DNA from: Gentiana macrophylla
Taxonomy: Eukaryota; Streptophyta; Magnoliopsida; Gentianales; Gentianaceae
NCBI GenBank assembly: GCA_026214975.1
Contig: CM047810.1
Coordinates: 39,876,806-39,940,805, forward strand
Reading direction: 5' to 3'
Length of the DNA stretch: 64,000 nucleotides
The notes beneath the pieces are model-generated. The model searched no databases. It saw only the letters and a program-made list of their open reading frames with translations, and was not told the DNA's origin. Shown in pieces: positions 43,134 to 54,114 of this stretch; the first letter of the stretch is position 1, and each line of letters opens with the position of its first letter. A program made the translations under genes and the position numbers.

Positions 43134-43556
43134 AGGAGAACAAACCACCTCGGAATACAAGGTAGGCTCAGAAAATGTGTCAATGAAAACCAAGAAGGAA
43201 TCAAAACACTAAGAGCAGGATTAAGAATTATCTCATAATTGTGTAGAATTACGTATGCATTTAGGATATCGAGTATGATCTGGATCCGTCATAACAATTG
43301 GTGCTTGAGTACTTTAAAGGGGTGCAATATCATCTTCACGTGATCTGTTAGTAGAAGAGAAAAACAATATGTATAAATGATGGTGATGCATAAACAACAG
43401 ATGATGGGGATTAGAAAGTGAACAGTAGTGAAATGGTCAATATGAACAAGATCATTCATAGTCATACGACAGGGCTAGCTGGAATAGAAAAGAAAATAAT
43501 ATTCACAAGAAATGAAACACGTTGAGAAACAAACAATTTCTTTGATGAAGAATCGT
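43133..43556 (-). pseudogene. Decayed copia pol segment between the LINE and the younger copia
   Basis: On the minus strand GYRCYDSSSKKLFVS begins just beyond the younger copia (across 48492/43556). It is the copia block after the integrase core. FLVFIDTFSEPTLYSEVV follows at about 43180. The younger copia splits the GYRC block and its TSD is ATCGT. Confidence 0.75.
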
Positions 43557-43739
43557 TGTTAAGGGTAAAGATGTAATAGCATAATATTTGGTATCTAAGA
43601 TTGTGTAGAATCTATTGTAGATTGTGTTGGGACACTTGGCATATCACTATAGGTCTAGTACTATTGTATTAGCTTTATATATGTTGTAGGATTATTCTGT
43701 TGAATGCAATGCAAATCCTATCCTTTTGATATCTCATCT
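43557..43739 (+). repeat. 5' LTR of the younger copia
   Basis: It starts TGTTAAGGGTAAAG and ends ATATCTCATCT, with the primer-binding site immediately after. GCTTTATATATG at about 43674 is its TATA region. Confidence 0.93.
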
Positions 43740-43751
43740 TGGTATCAGAGA
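43740..43751 (+). other. Primer-binding site of the younger copia
   Basis: TGGTATCAGAGA matches the plant initiator tRNA-Met complement exactly over its first 11 bases. Confidence 0.93.
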
Positions 43752-43754
43752 ACA

Positions 43755-45072
43755 ATGGCTAACGCCACCACCGACACCGGAACTCCTCCGGTGACCGCTG
43801 TTTCTACTCAAGTGACTACTGTGTCCACTCCGGTCACCTCCCTTCCACCCACAAGTTCTTTAGTCAGCTTTGCCCCTTCAACACATTATCAGTCCACCAC
43901 AAATTTTGGTATCTTTGGTTTGCGGCCAGAGTTACTCAAATCCGCCCGGTGCGTTTTTCTCTCTCCACCGCTTCCTCCGTTGGTCTCCTCGGCTCCAAAT
44001 CTTGGTTCGCTTTCCAGCTCCTCATACTTCTTCTCCGTTCGGTGGAAGCCTCAATCAGTCATGCACTGTCAAATTGGACAGAAGTAATTATCTTCTCTGG
44101 AAATCCATCATACTCCCTATTGTTCGAGGTCATCGTTTAGACGGCTATCTGCTTGGAACGAAGTCTCCACCACCGGAGTTTCTGCCATCTCTCAATTCTA
44201 CTGGATCTAGTTTTGGTTTTCAGCCTAACCCTGCGTTTGAAGATTGGCGTGTCACCGACTCCTTGCTGATGGGTTGGCTTATGAGTTCCATGACTGAGCA
44301 AGCTCTCACTGAAGTCATTGGTTGTAATACAGCTGCTGAAGTTTGGAGCTGCCTTGAGGACCTCTTTAACACCAAATCTGAAGCCCGGATGCTAGAGTTC
44401 AAAACTTCCTTGGCTAAAGCAGAAAAAGGTACCAAATCTATGATAGATTACCTAGCTATGATGAAAGGGTATTCTGACGGATTAACTGCTGCTGGTTATC
44501 CCATAAGTAAATCTGAGCTTATACTAGCTGTTCTTGGTGGCCTGAGTTAGGATTATGAGTCTGTGATAGTTAATATCACATCCCGCATTGGATCCTTGTC
44601 TTGGCAAGATGTTCAGTCCCAGTTGATCACCCATGAACATCTATTAGCCCGTTTTAATCCGAGTCCCCCTGACATTACTCAACCTTCAGCTAATGTTGCT
44701 GTTAGCAAATCTGGTTCTAACTCTGAAGGTCGAGGTAGGGGCAATGGTGGACCCTCTGACCCTGGTGGTAGAGGCAGGGGGTACAGAAGAGGAGGATATA
44801 GAGGTGGAAGATCTCGTGGCAGAAATGGTGGAAGGTTTAATGGAAATGGTGGTTTTCATGGGAACTCAAACAATACCAACAACTCTCAGTACAGACCTGT
44901 GTGCCAAGTGTGTTATAAAGTTGGCCACACAACTGATAAGTGCTACTTCAGGTTTGATGGAAACTATGTTCCAAGTCCTCCTCAAAATAGGGCTAATTCA
45001 AAGATATCCGGCGTGCTCTCGAATCTACTCCACTACAATTGGTATGTCGACAAGTGGTGCTTAGCCATGTGA
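43755..45072 (+). pseudogene. Gag of the younger copia with CCHC zinc knuckle
   Basis: The ATG at 43755 starts MANATTDTGTPPVT. The frame shifts at about 43990-44080 into KLDRSNYLLWKSIILPIVRG and continues with AFEDWRVTDSLLMGWLMSSM, the UBN2-type gag block. One TAG lies at 44548-44550. A Gly/Arg-rich tract (44720-44860) precedes the zinc knuckle CQVCYKVGHTTDKC at about 44901. Gag binds genomic RNA and forms the particle. Confidence 0.88.
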
Positions 45073-45400
45073 CTTCAGATCTCAACAATATGCACCTAAA
45101 CTCTGGTTATGATGGCTCAGACAACTTAACAGTAGGAAATGGTGAGTCTCTATCTGTTCTCCATACTGGTTATTCCTCTATTAATACTCCTAGTAATTCC
45201 CTTGTCCTTACCAACATCCTTCATGTTCCTGATATTACAAAAAATCTCTTAAGTGTATCTAGGTTAACTAATGATAATCCTGTTTTTATGGAATTCCACT
45301 CACATAAGTGCTTTGTGAAGGATCAAGCTACCAAGGAAGTTCTTCTGGAATGATGTCTTAAGGATGGTCTTTATCAACTGTTGGTGCCTCGTAACACACA
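45030..45400 (+). pseudogene. Protease region of the younger copia
   Basis: NWYVD at about 45040 begins the retropepsin active-site box. Single-base insertions on both sides of the following motif shift the frame, so the D-S-G-A box is not read continuously. HVTSDLNNMHLNSGY, TVGNGES and LTNILHVPDITKNLLSVSRL then follow in frame 3 as the usual downstream blocks. Confidence 0.82.
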
Positions 45401-45479
45401 AATTCTGAACTCTCTTCACTCCAAATCTCGCTTTGCTCTTGGTGGTCGTTCATCCCAATAAAAATATGTCTCGATTCTC

Positions 45480-46276
45480 ATTATTCAAAAAGCCAACCTG
45501 TGGCATAGACGGTTAGGACATCCCTCAATGAGGGTTTTCAATCTTGTTTCCAAACTCTGTAATGATGTTCCTGTTAATGTTGAATCTGATTTCTGTGACG
45601 CTTGTCAATGTGGTAAGTTACATAGTCTTCCTTATCCCAGTTCTAACTCTCATGCCTCCTGTGTTCTTGATTTAATCCACACTGATGTTTGGGGACCCTC
45701 CCCTGTGTTATCTACTCATGGTTTTCAATACTATATTGTATTTATTGATGATTATACTCGGTACACTTGGTTGTATCCTATTAAATTAAAATCAGATGCA
45801 CTTAATGTCTTTGTTAAGTTTCAAACCTTAGTTGAAAATCAATTTTCCAGTAAGATCAAATGTGTCCAATCTGACTGGGGGGTGAATATAGATCCTTTGT
45901 TTCTCATCTTGAGGCTAGGGGTATCCAATTTAGGCACTCCTGTCCACATGCTCATGCCCAAAATGGAATGGCAGAGGGGAAACACAGACATGTCACTGAA
46001 CTTGGGCTCACCCTCCTGTCTCAAGCCTCTCTACACCTTAGATTCTGGGTTGAGAGCTTCACTCATGCCGTTTTTCTTATCAATATCCTACCTACACTGT
46101 CCTACAGAACATGTCTCCCTTTGAAGCTCTCTTTCACAAACCTCCCACCTATGACTCTCTCAAGGTTTTTGGATGTGCCTGCTATCCTCTTTTGAGACCC
46201 TTTCAAAACCACAAGTTCCAGTTTCATACCAAAAAGTGTGTCTACTTAGGTCACACCCCTCGCCATAAAGGGGTAT
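45480..46276 (+). pseudogene. Pre-integrase and integrase of the younger copia
   Basis: LWHRRLGHPSMRVF, then CDACQCGKLHSLPY, give the H-H-C-C zinc motif. Core acidic residues appear in LIHTDVWGPS and IKCVQSDWG. After a frameshift at about 45885, HAHAQNGMAEGKHRHV carries the third acidic residue (about 45950), followed by FWVESFTHAVFLINILP. Frames change again near 46100 and 46270. Confidence 0.85.
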
Positions 46277-47518
46277 TTGTGTCTTGACAAGTCCACAGGA
46301 AGAGTCTACATTTCCAGAGATGTATCCTTTAATGAAAATGACTTCCCTTATAGCACCTCCACTCCCACCCCCTCTTCCAGCACCTCCCCTACTCAATCCT
46401 GGACTATTAGTCCTCCTGTCTTAACTCAGTGCTCTCTTTCTTCCCCTTCTGGTTCTGGGAGCCCCCATGTTCCTTCAGGTCCTTGTTCCACATCTCCTCC
46501 ACAGGCCTCTCCTCCCTCCGGATCACCTCGCATCTCCTACTTCACCAATGCCCTCTCAGATCTTCCAAATTCTGTGACTCCTACACATGCTTCCAGCTCC
46601 TCCCCTTCTCCTATTCCCCCTAGTCCAAGCTCCAGTCCTAGTTCCTCTCCTTCTCCTCCACCTGTTAATCACCATTCCATGCAAACTAGATCTAAGTGTG
46701 GCATCTTTAAACCTAAGACTTACTCCTTCCTAGCTCAATCTAACTCACCATATCCTACTGAGCCCACCAAGGTGTCTGATGCTATACTTGACCCTTCCTG
46801 GAAAGCTGCCATGCAAGAGGAGTTCAATGCACTCTCTAAAAACAATACATGGGAATTGGTTCCTCCCTCCCCTCACCAAAAGCTTGTCTCCAACAGGTGG
46901 GTATTCAAACTTAAACTTAAGCCTGATGGTTCTATTTTAAAGCATAAAGCTAGACTAGTGGCCAAGGGGTTCCTTCAAACTCCAGGCCTAGATTATTCAG
47001 AAACTTTCAGTCCTGCGGCAAAGGCATCCACAATAAGGGTTATTCTGGCTATTGCATTCTCTTATGACTGGCCTATAAGGCAAGTTGATATTAATAATGC
47101 TTTTTTGAATGGTCATCTGTCTGAAACTGTCTTCATGCCTCAACCTGAGGGTTTTGTTGACTCTGCCAGGCCTCATCATGTTTGTCTTTTAAAGAAGGCA
47201 CTGTATGGTCTCAAACAGGCCCCTAGGGCCTGGTTTGAGGAACTTGGGAGCCAATTGATTCAGTGGGGTTTCAAGCAATCCAAGTCTGACATATCTTTGT
47301 TCATCTTACATACTACTCATGCTGTCTTGTATGTCTTGGCGTATGTAGATGACATTTTGGTAACAGGGAGTGATTCCAAACTGGTTCAAACCTTCATTGA
47401 TAAGCTGAATAACAGGTTTGCATTGAAAGATCTGGGTAATATCAGCCACTTCTTAGGTATGCAGGCTTACAGGGATGAAACTGGGCTGTATCTTAACCAA
47501 CACATGTATGCTTTATAG
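46277..47518 (+). CDS. Reverse transcriptase ORF of the younger copia
   Basis: This is an uninterrupted 413-codon frame. GRVYISRDVSFNENDFPY ends the integrase side, a Ser/Pro-rich linker (about residues 25-130) follows, and then the RT: WKAAMQEEFNALSKNNTWELV, HKARLVAKGFLQTPGLDYSETF, DINNAFLNGHLSETVFM, LKKALYGLKQAPRAWFEEL and the catalytic AYVDDILVTG. It stops at TAG (47516-47518), where the family reads on (ILDRIDMQNLKP), so the RT palm is intact but the RNase H link is cut. The listed start is only the first ATG; the native protein is a polyprotein part. Confidence 0.9.
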   Translation: MCLDKSTGRVYISRDVSFNENDFPYSTSTPTPSSSTSPTQSWTISPPVLTQCSLSSPSGSGSPHVPSGPCSTSPPQASPPSGSPRISYFTNALSDLPNSVTPTHASSSSPSPIPPSPSSSPSSSPSPPPVNHHSMQTRSKCGIFKPKTYSFLAQSNSPYPTEPTKVSDAILDPSWKAAMQEEFNALSKNNTWELVPPSPHQKLVSNRWVFKLKLKPDGSILKHKARLVAKGFLQTPGLDYSETFSPAAKASTIRVILAIAFSYDWPIRQVDINNAFLNGHLSETVFMPQPEGFVDSARPHHVCLLKKALYGLKQAPRAWFEELGSQLIQWGFKQSKSDISLFILHTTHAVLYVLAYVDDILVTGSDSKLVQTFIDKLNNRFALKDLGNISHFLGMQAYRDETGLYLNQHMYAL

Positions 47519-48336
47519 ATTTTGGACAGGATTGATATGCAGAACCTCAAGCCTAGTCCAACTCCTATGTCTGTGTCCTATCAGCAACTGCTCAGGCCCA
47601 GTCCTTACATGTACAACCCTACAATCTACAGGAGTACTGTTGGAGCACTTCAATATTTAACCTTTACAATGCAAGGCCTGACATTGCCTTTGCAGTCAAT
47701 TGTCTTAGTCAGTTCATGCACAGTCCAACCCTCATTCAATGGCAGGGAGTCAAGAGACTTCTGAGATATGTAAAAGGTACAGCTCAATATGGCCTTCATT
47801 TCAAACCTCATCATCCTATTGTCTTGGTTGGTTACTCTGATGCAGATTGGGGGTGCAACACAGTTGATAGAAAATCTGTGGCTGGTTTCTGTGTCTATCT
47901 AGCTGGCTCTCTTGTTTCTTGGAGCAGTAAAAAGCAACATGTTGTTGCCCGGTCAAGCACTGAATCAGAATATAGGGCATTGGCTCATGTTGGCACTGAG
48001 ATCAGGTGGCTTCAATCACTCCTGTCTGAGATCCATGTTCTTCCAGAAGCCAAGGCAGTGACCTGGTGTGATAATCAAAGTGCAGGTGCCTTAGCTTACA
48101 ATCCTGTTTTCCACTCCAGAACAAAGCATGTGGAAATAGATGTTCATTACATCAGAGATCTTGTCAAACAAGGACACCTTGCTGTGAACTATACTCCTTC
48201 TTCTGAACAAGTTGCAGATGTTCTTACTAAGCCTTTGAGTGTCACAAAATTTACTTATTTTAGAGACAAACTAAATGTGCTTCAAGCCCCATTCAGTTTG
48301 AGGGGGGATGTTAAGGGTAAAGATGTATTAGCATAA
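47519..48336 (+). pseudogene. RNase H region of the younger copia
   Basis: After DRIDMQNLKPSPTPMSVSYQ and a frame change, the frame from 47716 reads GYSDADWGCNTVDRKSVAGF, ARSSTESEYRALAHVGTEIRW, TWCDNQSAGALAYNPVFHSR, TKHVEIDVHYIRDLV and VADVLTKPLSVTKF. The acidic residues D, E and D of RNase H are present. The frame runs through the polypurine tract (FSLRGDV) and ends inside the 3' LTR. Confidence 0.9.
48297..48308 (+). other. Polypurine tract of the younger copia
   Basis: GTTTGAGGGGGGA precedes the 3' LTR start TGTTAAGG. Confidence 0.9.
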
Positions 48337-48491
48337 TATTTGGTGACTAAGATTGTGTAGAATCTATTGTAGATTGTGTTGGGACACTTGGCATATCACT
48401 ATAGGTCTAGTACTATTGTATTAGCTTTATATATGTTGTAGGATTATTCTGTTGAATGCAATGCAAATCCTATCCTTTTGATATCTCATCT
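48309..48491 (+). repeat. 3' LTR of the younger copia
   Basis: It matches 43557-43739 except for three substitutions near its start. It ends TCTCATCT, followed by the TSD ATCGT. Confidence 0.93.
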
Positions 48492-49480
48492 ATCGTAACA
48501 ACGATAGCCTTAATTTTTGACATGTATCATCCCCAAAAAAGACACATATAGCAACACAAGAAGATAATTTGGTACGCTCAATGCGTGGATGAGAAAAAAA
48601 AGCAAGTACAACCAAACACTCTCAAATTGGAGTAATCGTAAGTCAGACTAAATAACATATCATAAGCAGAAATGCATGAATTATGAGAAGTCGGGATCTG
48701 ATTAATAAGATAAACAGATGTGAGGACAAGTTCTCCCCGAAATTCTTTGAAACATTATCAAATAAAAGCGTAGAACGGGATGCCGTGACAATGTTTCTAT
48801 GTTTTCTTTCAGCAACATCATTCTGTTATGTGGTATCCATGCATGAAGACTGATGCAATGTAAACGAAAGCTAAACTAAAGCTTTTCACATTGACATATA
48901 ATGTTGAGTTTTGTCATGGGCTTCAAAGGAAATATAAATGTCAAAAAAAAGTATAACGGTATTTCATCAGATAAACTCAATAGTAACGAGTATATTCATC
49001 AATGAAAGAAATATAATAGTTGAACCTTTCCTTTTTAGGTATAGTTGCATGACCTCAAACATCAAAATTAAGTTAATCAAAAGGTGCACAAGGTGCAGAT
49101 TTACTATGATTAAAAGGCACGGCGGCAAATTTTCCAAGTTTACATTTATCACAAATTTTATGTTGGTCTTGGATCAAGTATGACTTGGTGATCCAGGACC
49201 AATAGGAATTTAGAAAAATAGATGGGGTCCCACCGTATAAAATATAAATGCAATGTTTTTACAAATTTACTCCCTCTTTTAAGAATTATTAGTGAAAGAA
49301 TAAATATAACATGGTGGTCCAGAACCACCATAAAACTGTTGTCCCATCCATTATAGTCCAGAATATCATGAGGATGTAAATCTCCCAAAACACCATTATT
49401 AATCAAAAAAATAATTAGGCGAGAGGCTGAAACCTGATCAACTCTAGAATTTCACAAATAACTTAGAAGACGAAGAAGTT
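48492..49480 (-). pseudogene. Decayed copia integrase region, minus strand
   Basis: From 49440 leftwards the minus strand reads INNGVLGDLHPHDILDYNGW, MITE C, then CDKCKLGKFAAVPFNHS (about 49120), FDVWG-like and YYISFIDEYTRYY (about 49000). These are the pre-integrase zinc block and the start of the integrase core. Stops and missing bases are frequent. Confidence 0.8.
49152..49345. mobile_element. Mutator-type MITE C, copy of MITE B
   Basis: AAATTTTATGTTGGTC...GGTCCAGAACCACCATAAAA matches the reverse complement of MITE B over nearly its whole length (CAAGTATGACTTGGTGATCC shared exactly). It separates NGW from CDKCKLGKF in the host copia. No clean TSD was found; ends are placed by analogy. Confidence 0.85.
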
Positions 49481-51128
49481 AAATGCAAATAAGGCGTACA
49501 GATCAACAATAGTGGTAGGCTGGCAGCCGTATGACCCTGAACATAGAACCCCAATTATCTACAGCCTGTAGCACTACGCGTATCCGATTCCTGGTCTATA
49601 AGCCATTTGAAAGAATTCGGGTTTCAAACAATACTGTAACCCTCAATCAAATAAAAATATAAATAATAAAAAATAAAAAAAAAAACCTCTAGAGCTTAGG
49701 GGTAGCGGTCATGGGAGGGAAAATAGTCACATGTCTTGAACAGGTCATTTTAAAAAATAACATACTTTTATTTTATTAAGGTCCTGATCATCAATACAGG
49801 AACCATCAGCAAGAAACTGTTTTCCTATATTGAATGTGCATGACTTTACCTATCTTAAATTTGAAAGTAGTGTTAGTGCCATCAAAACACAATTTTACGT
49901 AATTGATTATGGTGTAGAATGTATTAATTAATATAATTCTCATAATAATTAATGTTATAGAAACCGTTTCATCTTTTCGTTGTTGTGAAAATTTCGTTAT
50001 CACGTTAGAATTCGTGAAATTTTATCTGATGAGGCACGCAAGACAAATTGATAGATGGTTATTCAAACCACATTTAGTTATGTGTGTCTGCTTTTATTCA
50101 TGTATCTTTCTCTTTTATTAAAAGACATATGAATGCTGTCGCTTCATTTGCTTTCAGAGAAGTGCCTCAATCTTGTTGGCTTAGTGGATTGAGACTCTTA
50201 TCCACATTCTTACGTTATCCGTGCTTGTATAACGTATCGGACAATACTTAATCTTTAATAAAATCACATTTAACCCTTAAAAAAAAGTTATGTGTGCCTG
50301 CAAAAATGCCTTTAATTTATTCCAGTAAAGTAACTTATGAAGCACAATATCTATATGTATCAATTTATCATGCCAACTTAATTTTGAATTATTTGTTTCT
50401 CTGATTGAGTTTTTTTTTTTCCAAGAATGATAGAAACCACATAAAGTTTTACCACGTATTAAAAAATGAATAAACAAATAAATAAATATCTTTCATCAAA
50501 TCAAAAAGTAAATAAAGTCCTTATTGTTATTCGATTGCCGGGTAAACGTTTATCAAGTTGTCTGCCAGCTTCTTGACCAATAATGTTAAAAAATATATAA
50601 AATAAAATTTTAGTTGTAGTATATTTATTATATTGAACACCGTCATGTGACCGTGAGATATATTGATGAGAAAGCCATAGTCATGGTTTCATTTATGTTT
50701 AGGCTCTCTTTCAATTCATAGAGTGGGGAACTTTCAACCTTGTCCTCTCCTTATTTCTGACTTAGTACGTATTACCACTTAATTAAATTAGGTACTTAAA
50801 TGTTTTTTATTGGAAAGCCACACCTATAAGCTAACAGGAAGGGAAAAAGTAGTAACTATAAAGTTTTGAGACATCCTCTTCGATATGAAATTTTCGGTTT
50901 GATTTTCTTTTTTTCCTTAATGCCCTGGTATCCTGAACTATATTGATCCGACTAATTCGGAGTTCGGACCGGATCGTCTTTCAGCAGTTTGTTTTTTTGG
51001 TAAGCGTGGCGAAGAGGTCTTTTAATATTTCGGTTTGATTTGAATAAATGCTATTGAAATATTATTCGGTTTGTGTTGAATAAAGTGGATGTAAACTTTA
51101 TAAAGAGAAAAGCGAGTTGAAAAAAATT

Positions 51129-51130
<2 letters not shown>
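49481..51130. other. AT-rich stretch without a recognised gene
   Basis: No protein family motif was found in six frames and no terminal repeats are evident. It may include more of the decayed copia 5' side and other old repeats. Homopolymer-rich tracts occur at about 49660-49685 and 50410-50420. Confidence 0.5.
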
Positions 51131-51133
<3 letters not shown>

Positions 51134-51185
<52 letters not shown>

Positions 51186-51210
51186 ATTTTATTTTATTTT
51201 ATTTTTTTTT
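51134..51210. repeat. (TA)n microsatellite followed by (ATTTT)n
   Basis: About 49 bases of alternating TA (51134-51182) run into about five ATTTT units and a T run ending near 51210. Confidence 0.95.
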
Positions 51211-51267
51211 TTTGACAAATCAAACCAATTTATTGCATCCCATCAAAATACTAACAACAAGAACATC

Positions 51268-51395
51268 ATTTGGGACGTGAGTCCGGTTTGAAAATATACT
51301 ATGTTATCGGTAAAATGACAAAGGCACAAACACTATTAATACCATACCACTGTGAACATCATCCGGGACATGAGTCCGATTGAAAAATATACTAT
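51268..51395. repeat. Tandem duplication of about 86 bp, second copy split by a MITE
   Basis: CATCATTTGGGACGTGAGTCC (51264-) and CATCATCCGGGACATGAGTCC (51357-) start two copies. The second copy is interrupted after AATATACTAT and resumes at 61643 (TATGTCACCGGTAAAATGA). Identity outside the insertion is high but not perfect. Confidence 0.75.
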
Positions 51396-51421
51396 GGCTC
51401 CGTTTGTTTTGGGTTAGAGTT

Positions 51422-51933
51422 TGACGATACATGGTTTCACCCTCCACGCTGTCGTCGCCTAACGGTTGGTCCCCACAAAGATGAGTAAGTATCAAAGCGC
51501 ATGTCGATGCCTGCACTCGGGGCTACGACGATCGACTTTTATGCAGGGTAGGACGAAGGTCTCATCTCGACCACCGTAAGTCGGTTAAGTCGGCGTAGAG
51601 TACATAGTCCGCACCAGCTACGAAGGCCCATTATCAGTATGACAACTTGGGCAAGGGGCAAGGCCCATGAAGGTTAAATATGACAATAGCTTAGACCGAC
51701 CTAATATTAGGGTTAGAGCATGCATTATCATTATAAATACCATGTTCCAGGAACTACGTAAGGTTTGATTCCTGGAAAAATACAGGATACGTAGGCAATC
51801 TAAGACAAGCTCTTAGACTCAACCGCAAATCTTAAAATCTACAAACACGTTCTTAAGGCATTAGGGTTTTGGGTACTCACCATTAGATTCATTCAGGCCC
51901 AGATTAATTAAGCGACATAATCTGTCATCATCA
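51422..51933 (+). repeat. 5' LTR of Gypsy-2
   Basis: It starts TGACGATACATGG and ends CTGTCATCATCA. ATTATAAATACC at about 51730 is its TATA box; the same box is in the 3' LTR at about 61115. Confidence 0.95.
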
Positions 51934-51934
51934 T

Positions 51935-51951
51935 TGGCGCTAGAAGGAGGG
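51935..51951 (+). other. Primer-binding site of Gypsy-2
   Basis: TGGCGCTAGAAGGAGGG follows the LTR end by one base. This sequence is usual after 5' LTRs of Tat-type elements. I do not assign the tRNA. Confidence 0.75.
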
Positions 51952-51981
51952 TCTTCTACTGTTGAATACACCAAGATCACG

Positions 51982-53460
51982 ATGTCTCCTAAGGATAAGA
52001 ACGCCAAGAAAACTAATTCCAAAACCGCGGACCAACAGGGTTTGCAGATCAATGAGCAAGTGGATCTGGATGCACAAGAGACAAGGGATCCGTTGTTGGA
52101 TCCTATCCATGAAGATCCCCTAAAGGAGAAACAAGGCCTTGCTCCGGAACATCAGGCTATCGTAGATCAATTGGCAGCAGCTGATCATGAATTGATGTCC
52201 AGAATCGTAGTGGAGGCTTTCATGGCTCAGGGTCGTGAGAACAGCAGCAAGAAAGACGCTGCAGAAAATACCAAGCAAGTCCCTGGGGAAGAAATTAGTA
52301 GGTCGTCCAGCTCTGTGGAGAAAAAGAGACGTGAAATTCAGTAGAAACATCAAAGGTTTCATGAGGATAGCGTTAGGCAAGAGCTGGACGTTATTTTGGG
52401 CAAAAATTCGGTCTCGCTGTGGTTGGAATCGCCCTTCACAAAGGAATTTGAAAATTTTCCCAAACCCAAGGGGTTTAAAATACCAAAGATAGAACCTTAT
52501 GATGGCACCACCGATGCAGAAGACCATCTACATAGGTATCTATCTCAGATGAGGTTGAACGGCACACATGATGCAATGCGGTGTCGGGCCTTCGAGACAT
52601 TGCTCATCGGTCGAGCCAGAGAATGGTTCACCAAGCTACGACCAGGCTCGATCTCTAGTTTTGCTATGTTAGCTCACAAATTTCGAGATACGTTTATTGT
52701 AAATAAAAAGTTTCATTTAAGCGCTACGCACCTCATGAATATGAAGCAACAAAAAGATGAAACTGTGATAAATTATTCGAAGAGATTTAATCTTGAGGCC
52801 ATGCAAGTCAAGGACACAGATGATCGACTTCTGATCACGTTGTTTGTGGGAGGGCTGCGTAATACAAGGTTATAAATGAAGTTTAGCAGAGATGTCCCTC
52901 ATACCATGGATGAATGTGTTAATATGGTGTATAGATTCTGTCAAGGAGAAGAGGCAGTGCGTAGGCACACCCAATCCGACTGGATGAATTCAAAAAATGA
53001 CACTCGAGGTCCAAATAAGAATCAATCCAAAGGGCAGAGCACCGAAAGCAAGTCGACAGTCCGGGATCGTATCACGGCACCCATCTTGGGCCGTTTGGGA
53101 AAGAAAGGAGCCCTACATGATAAGGATTTCATCCCCCTCAATTGGTCTTAGGGGGAAGTGTTATCCATTATGATCTTGAAGAACATAGCGAAGACGCCGA
53201 GACCATTGAAAAGTCCTCGAGAAAAGAGAAATCCAAGAAAGTATTGTGAGTATCACGCATATATAGCTAGGCCATACAACGGAGGATTGTGACGACCTGA
53301 AAAGAGACATCGACGCTTGCATTCAAGAAGGCAAGCTAGATGAGGTGTTCGATAGGTCTCAGTGCAATGAGCCCAAAGGGCGCAGAGAGTATAAAAGAAA
53401 AAATTCTGATCAAGATCGAGATCGAGGTCATGACGCTCAGAGACGCAGGGACCGATCACC
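51982..53460 (+). pseudogene. Gag of Gypsy-2
   Basis: The ATG at 51982 starts MSPKDKNAKKTNSK. Frame 1 continues with stops at 52342 (TAG) and 52873 (TAA). The capsid-like core reads GFKIPKIEPYDGTTDAEDHL, RCRAFETLLIGRAREWFTKL and PGSISSFAMLAHKFRDTF (52480-52700), the Pfam retrotransposon-gag pattern. After 53151 a frame change leads to CEYH, then EDCDDLKRDIDACIQEGKL at about 53287, the Cys/His motif region, and an Arg/Asp-rich tail at about 53400-53520. Confidence 0.88.
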
Positions 53461-53539
53461 ATGTTGGGACTGATCTCTAGATCGAGAGAGAAACAATAGA
53501 GGTGACCACGATCGAGACAGGTATGATGATAATCGGCCC

Positions 53540-54114
53540 AATAATTACGTTAATACAATCTTTGGGCTAGCTGAGAGTGATAAAGACCGAGCCAGTCGAG
53601 AGCCGACCGACAGCTCGAGGTATAAGAAGAGACTGAGATTTACAATAGAAGTCGGGTATGGACCCAAAGATGATATTCCTAATTCTCAGAGTCACAAAGA
53701 GGGGGGCGTAATTGAGGCGGTGATTAGCCGAACTCGGGTATCGAGTCTCATCGACAATGGCAAAGACAAGAAATATCTTGTACTACTCGGTTTTAAGGCG
53801 ATGAAGTTGAAAAATGAGGACATGGCTCCTTTAGCGTCTCCTTTGTTTGGATTCACAGACAAGCGGTCCATCCCATAAGGTCGATAAGGTTGCTAACGAC
53901 GGTCGGGGGCGGTGAAAGAGGAAGGAACCTTGAATTGAACCACGTGGTAGTAAAGGCTCCTTCAGCATACAATGTCATCTTGGGTCGACCTGCCCTTTTC
54001 GACCTGCGTGCTATCATAGCCACTGTCCATAATAGCATAAAATTCCTACCAGAACGGCTCGCATGAAGTAAGAGGAGACATTGATATCGCTTTCGGAGCC
54101 GCAACTTCATCGTC
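53540..54114 (+). pseudogene. Protease region of Gypsy-2
   Basis: The sequence carries RVSSLIDNGKDKKYL, where D-N-G marks the retropepsin active site but the next residue is Lys, not Ser/Ala. KLKNEDMAPLASPLFGFTDK and, after a shift, VVVKAPSAYNVILGRPALFDL follow as the standard downstream blocks (about 53940-54010). The altered active site and frameshift imply an inactive protease. Confidence 0.8.

Larger units (their letters stand above)
43557..48491 (+). mobile_element. Copia element (Ale/Retrofit-like) nested in the older copia
   Basis: Two 183-bp LTRs (43557-43739 and 48309-48491) differ at three positions by eye. The TSD ATCGT is exact (43552-43556 and 48492-48496). It has a tRNA-Met primer site, gag with zinc knuckle, protease, integrase, RT, RNase H and a polypurine tract, in copia order. 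The LTRs begin TG and end CT, a non-canonical terminus. Short LTRs suggest the Ale/Retrofit lineage (inference). It is not autonomous now: frames break in gag, protease and integrase. Confidence 0.95.
38411..49480 (-). mobile_element. Decayed copia element on the minus strand, 5' end not found
   Basis: On the minus strand, pre-integrase/integrase pieces at 49450-48492 continue at 43556-43133, then RT and RNase H at 40964-38941, a polypurine tract and a 3' LTR at 38927-38411. The gaps are a younger copia (43557-48491), a LINE (40972-43132) and MITEs. No matching 5' LTR is visible to the right, so gag and the 5' LTR are missing or unrecognisable. Many stops show long inactivity. Confidence 0.85.

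Noticed and set aside
42996..43204. Minus-strand frames rich in phenylalanine
   Set aside because: They are translations of the LINE poly(A) tail read as poly(T).
49152..49345. A 9-bp TSD for MITE C (CATTTATCA versus CATCCATTA)
   Set aside because: Three mismatches in nine and asymmetric element ends; not reliable enough to define borders.
49806..50003. Minus-strand frame with a gag-like look (VKLCFDGTN...KFKIGKVMHIQ)
   Set aside because: The resemblance to the copia gag start is too weak and isolated to call; it may be part of the missing 5' side of the old copia.
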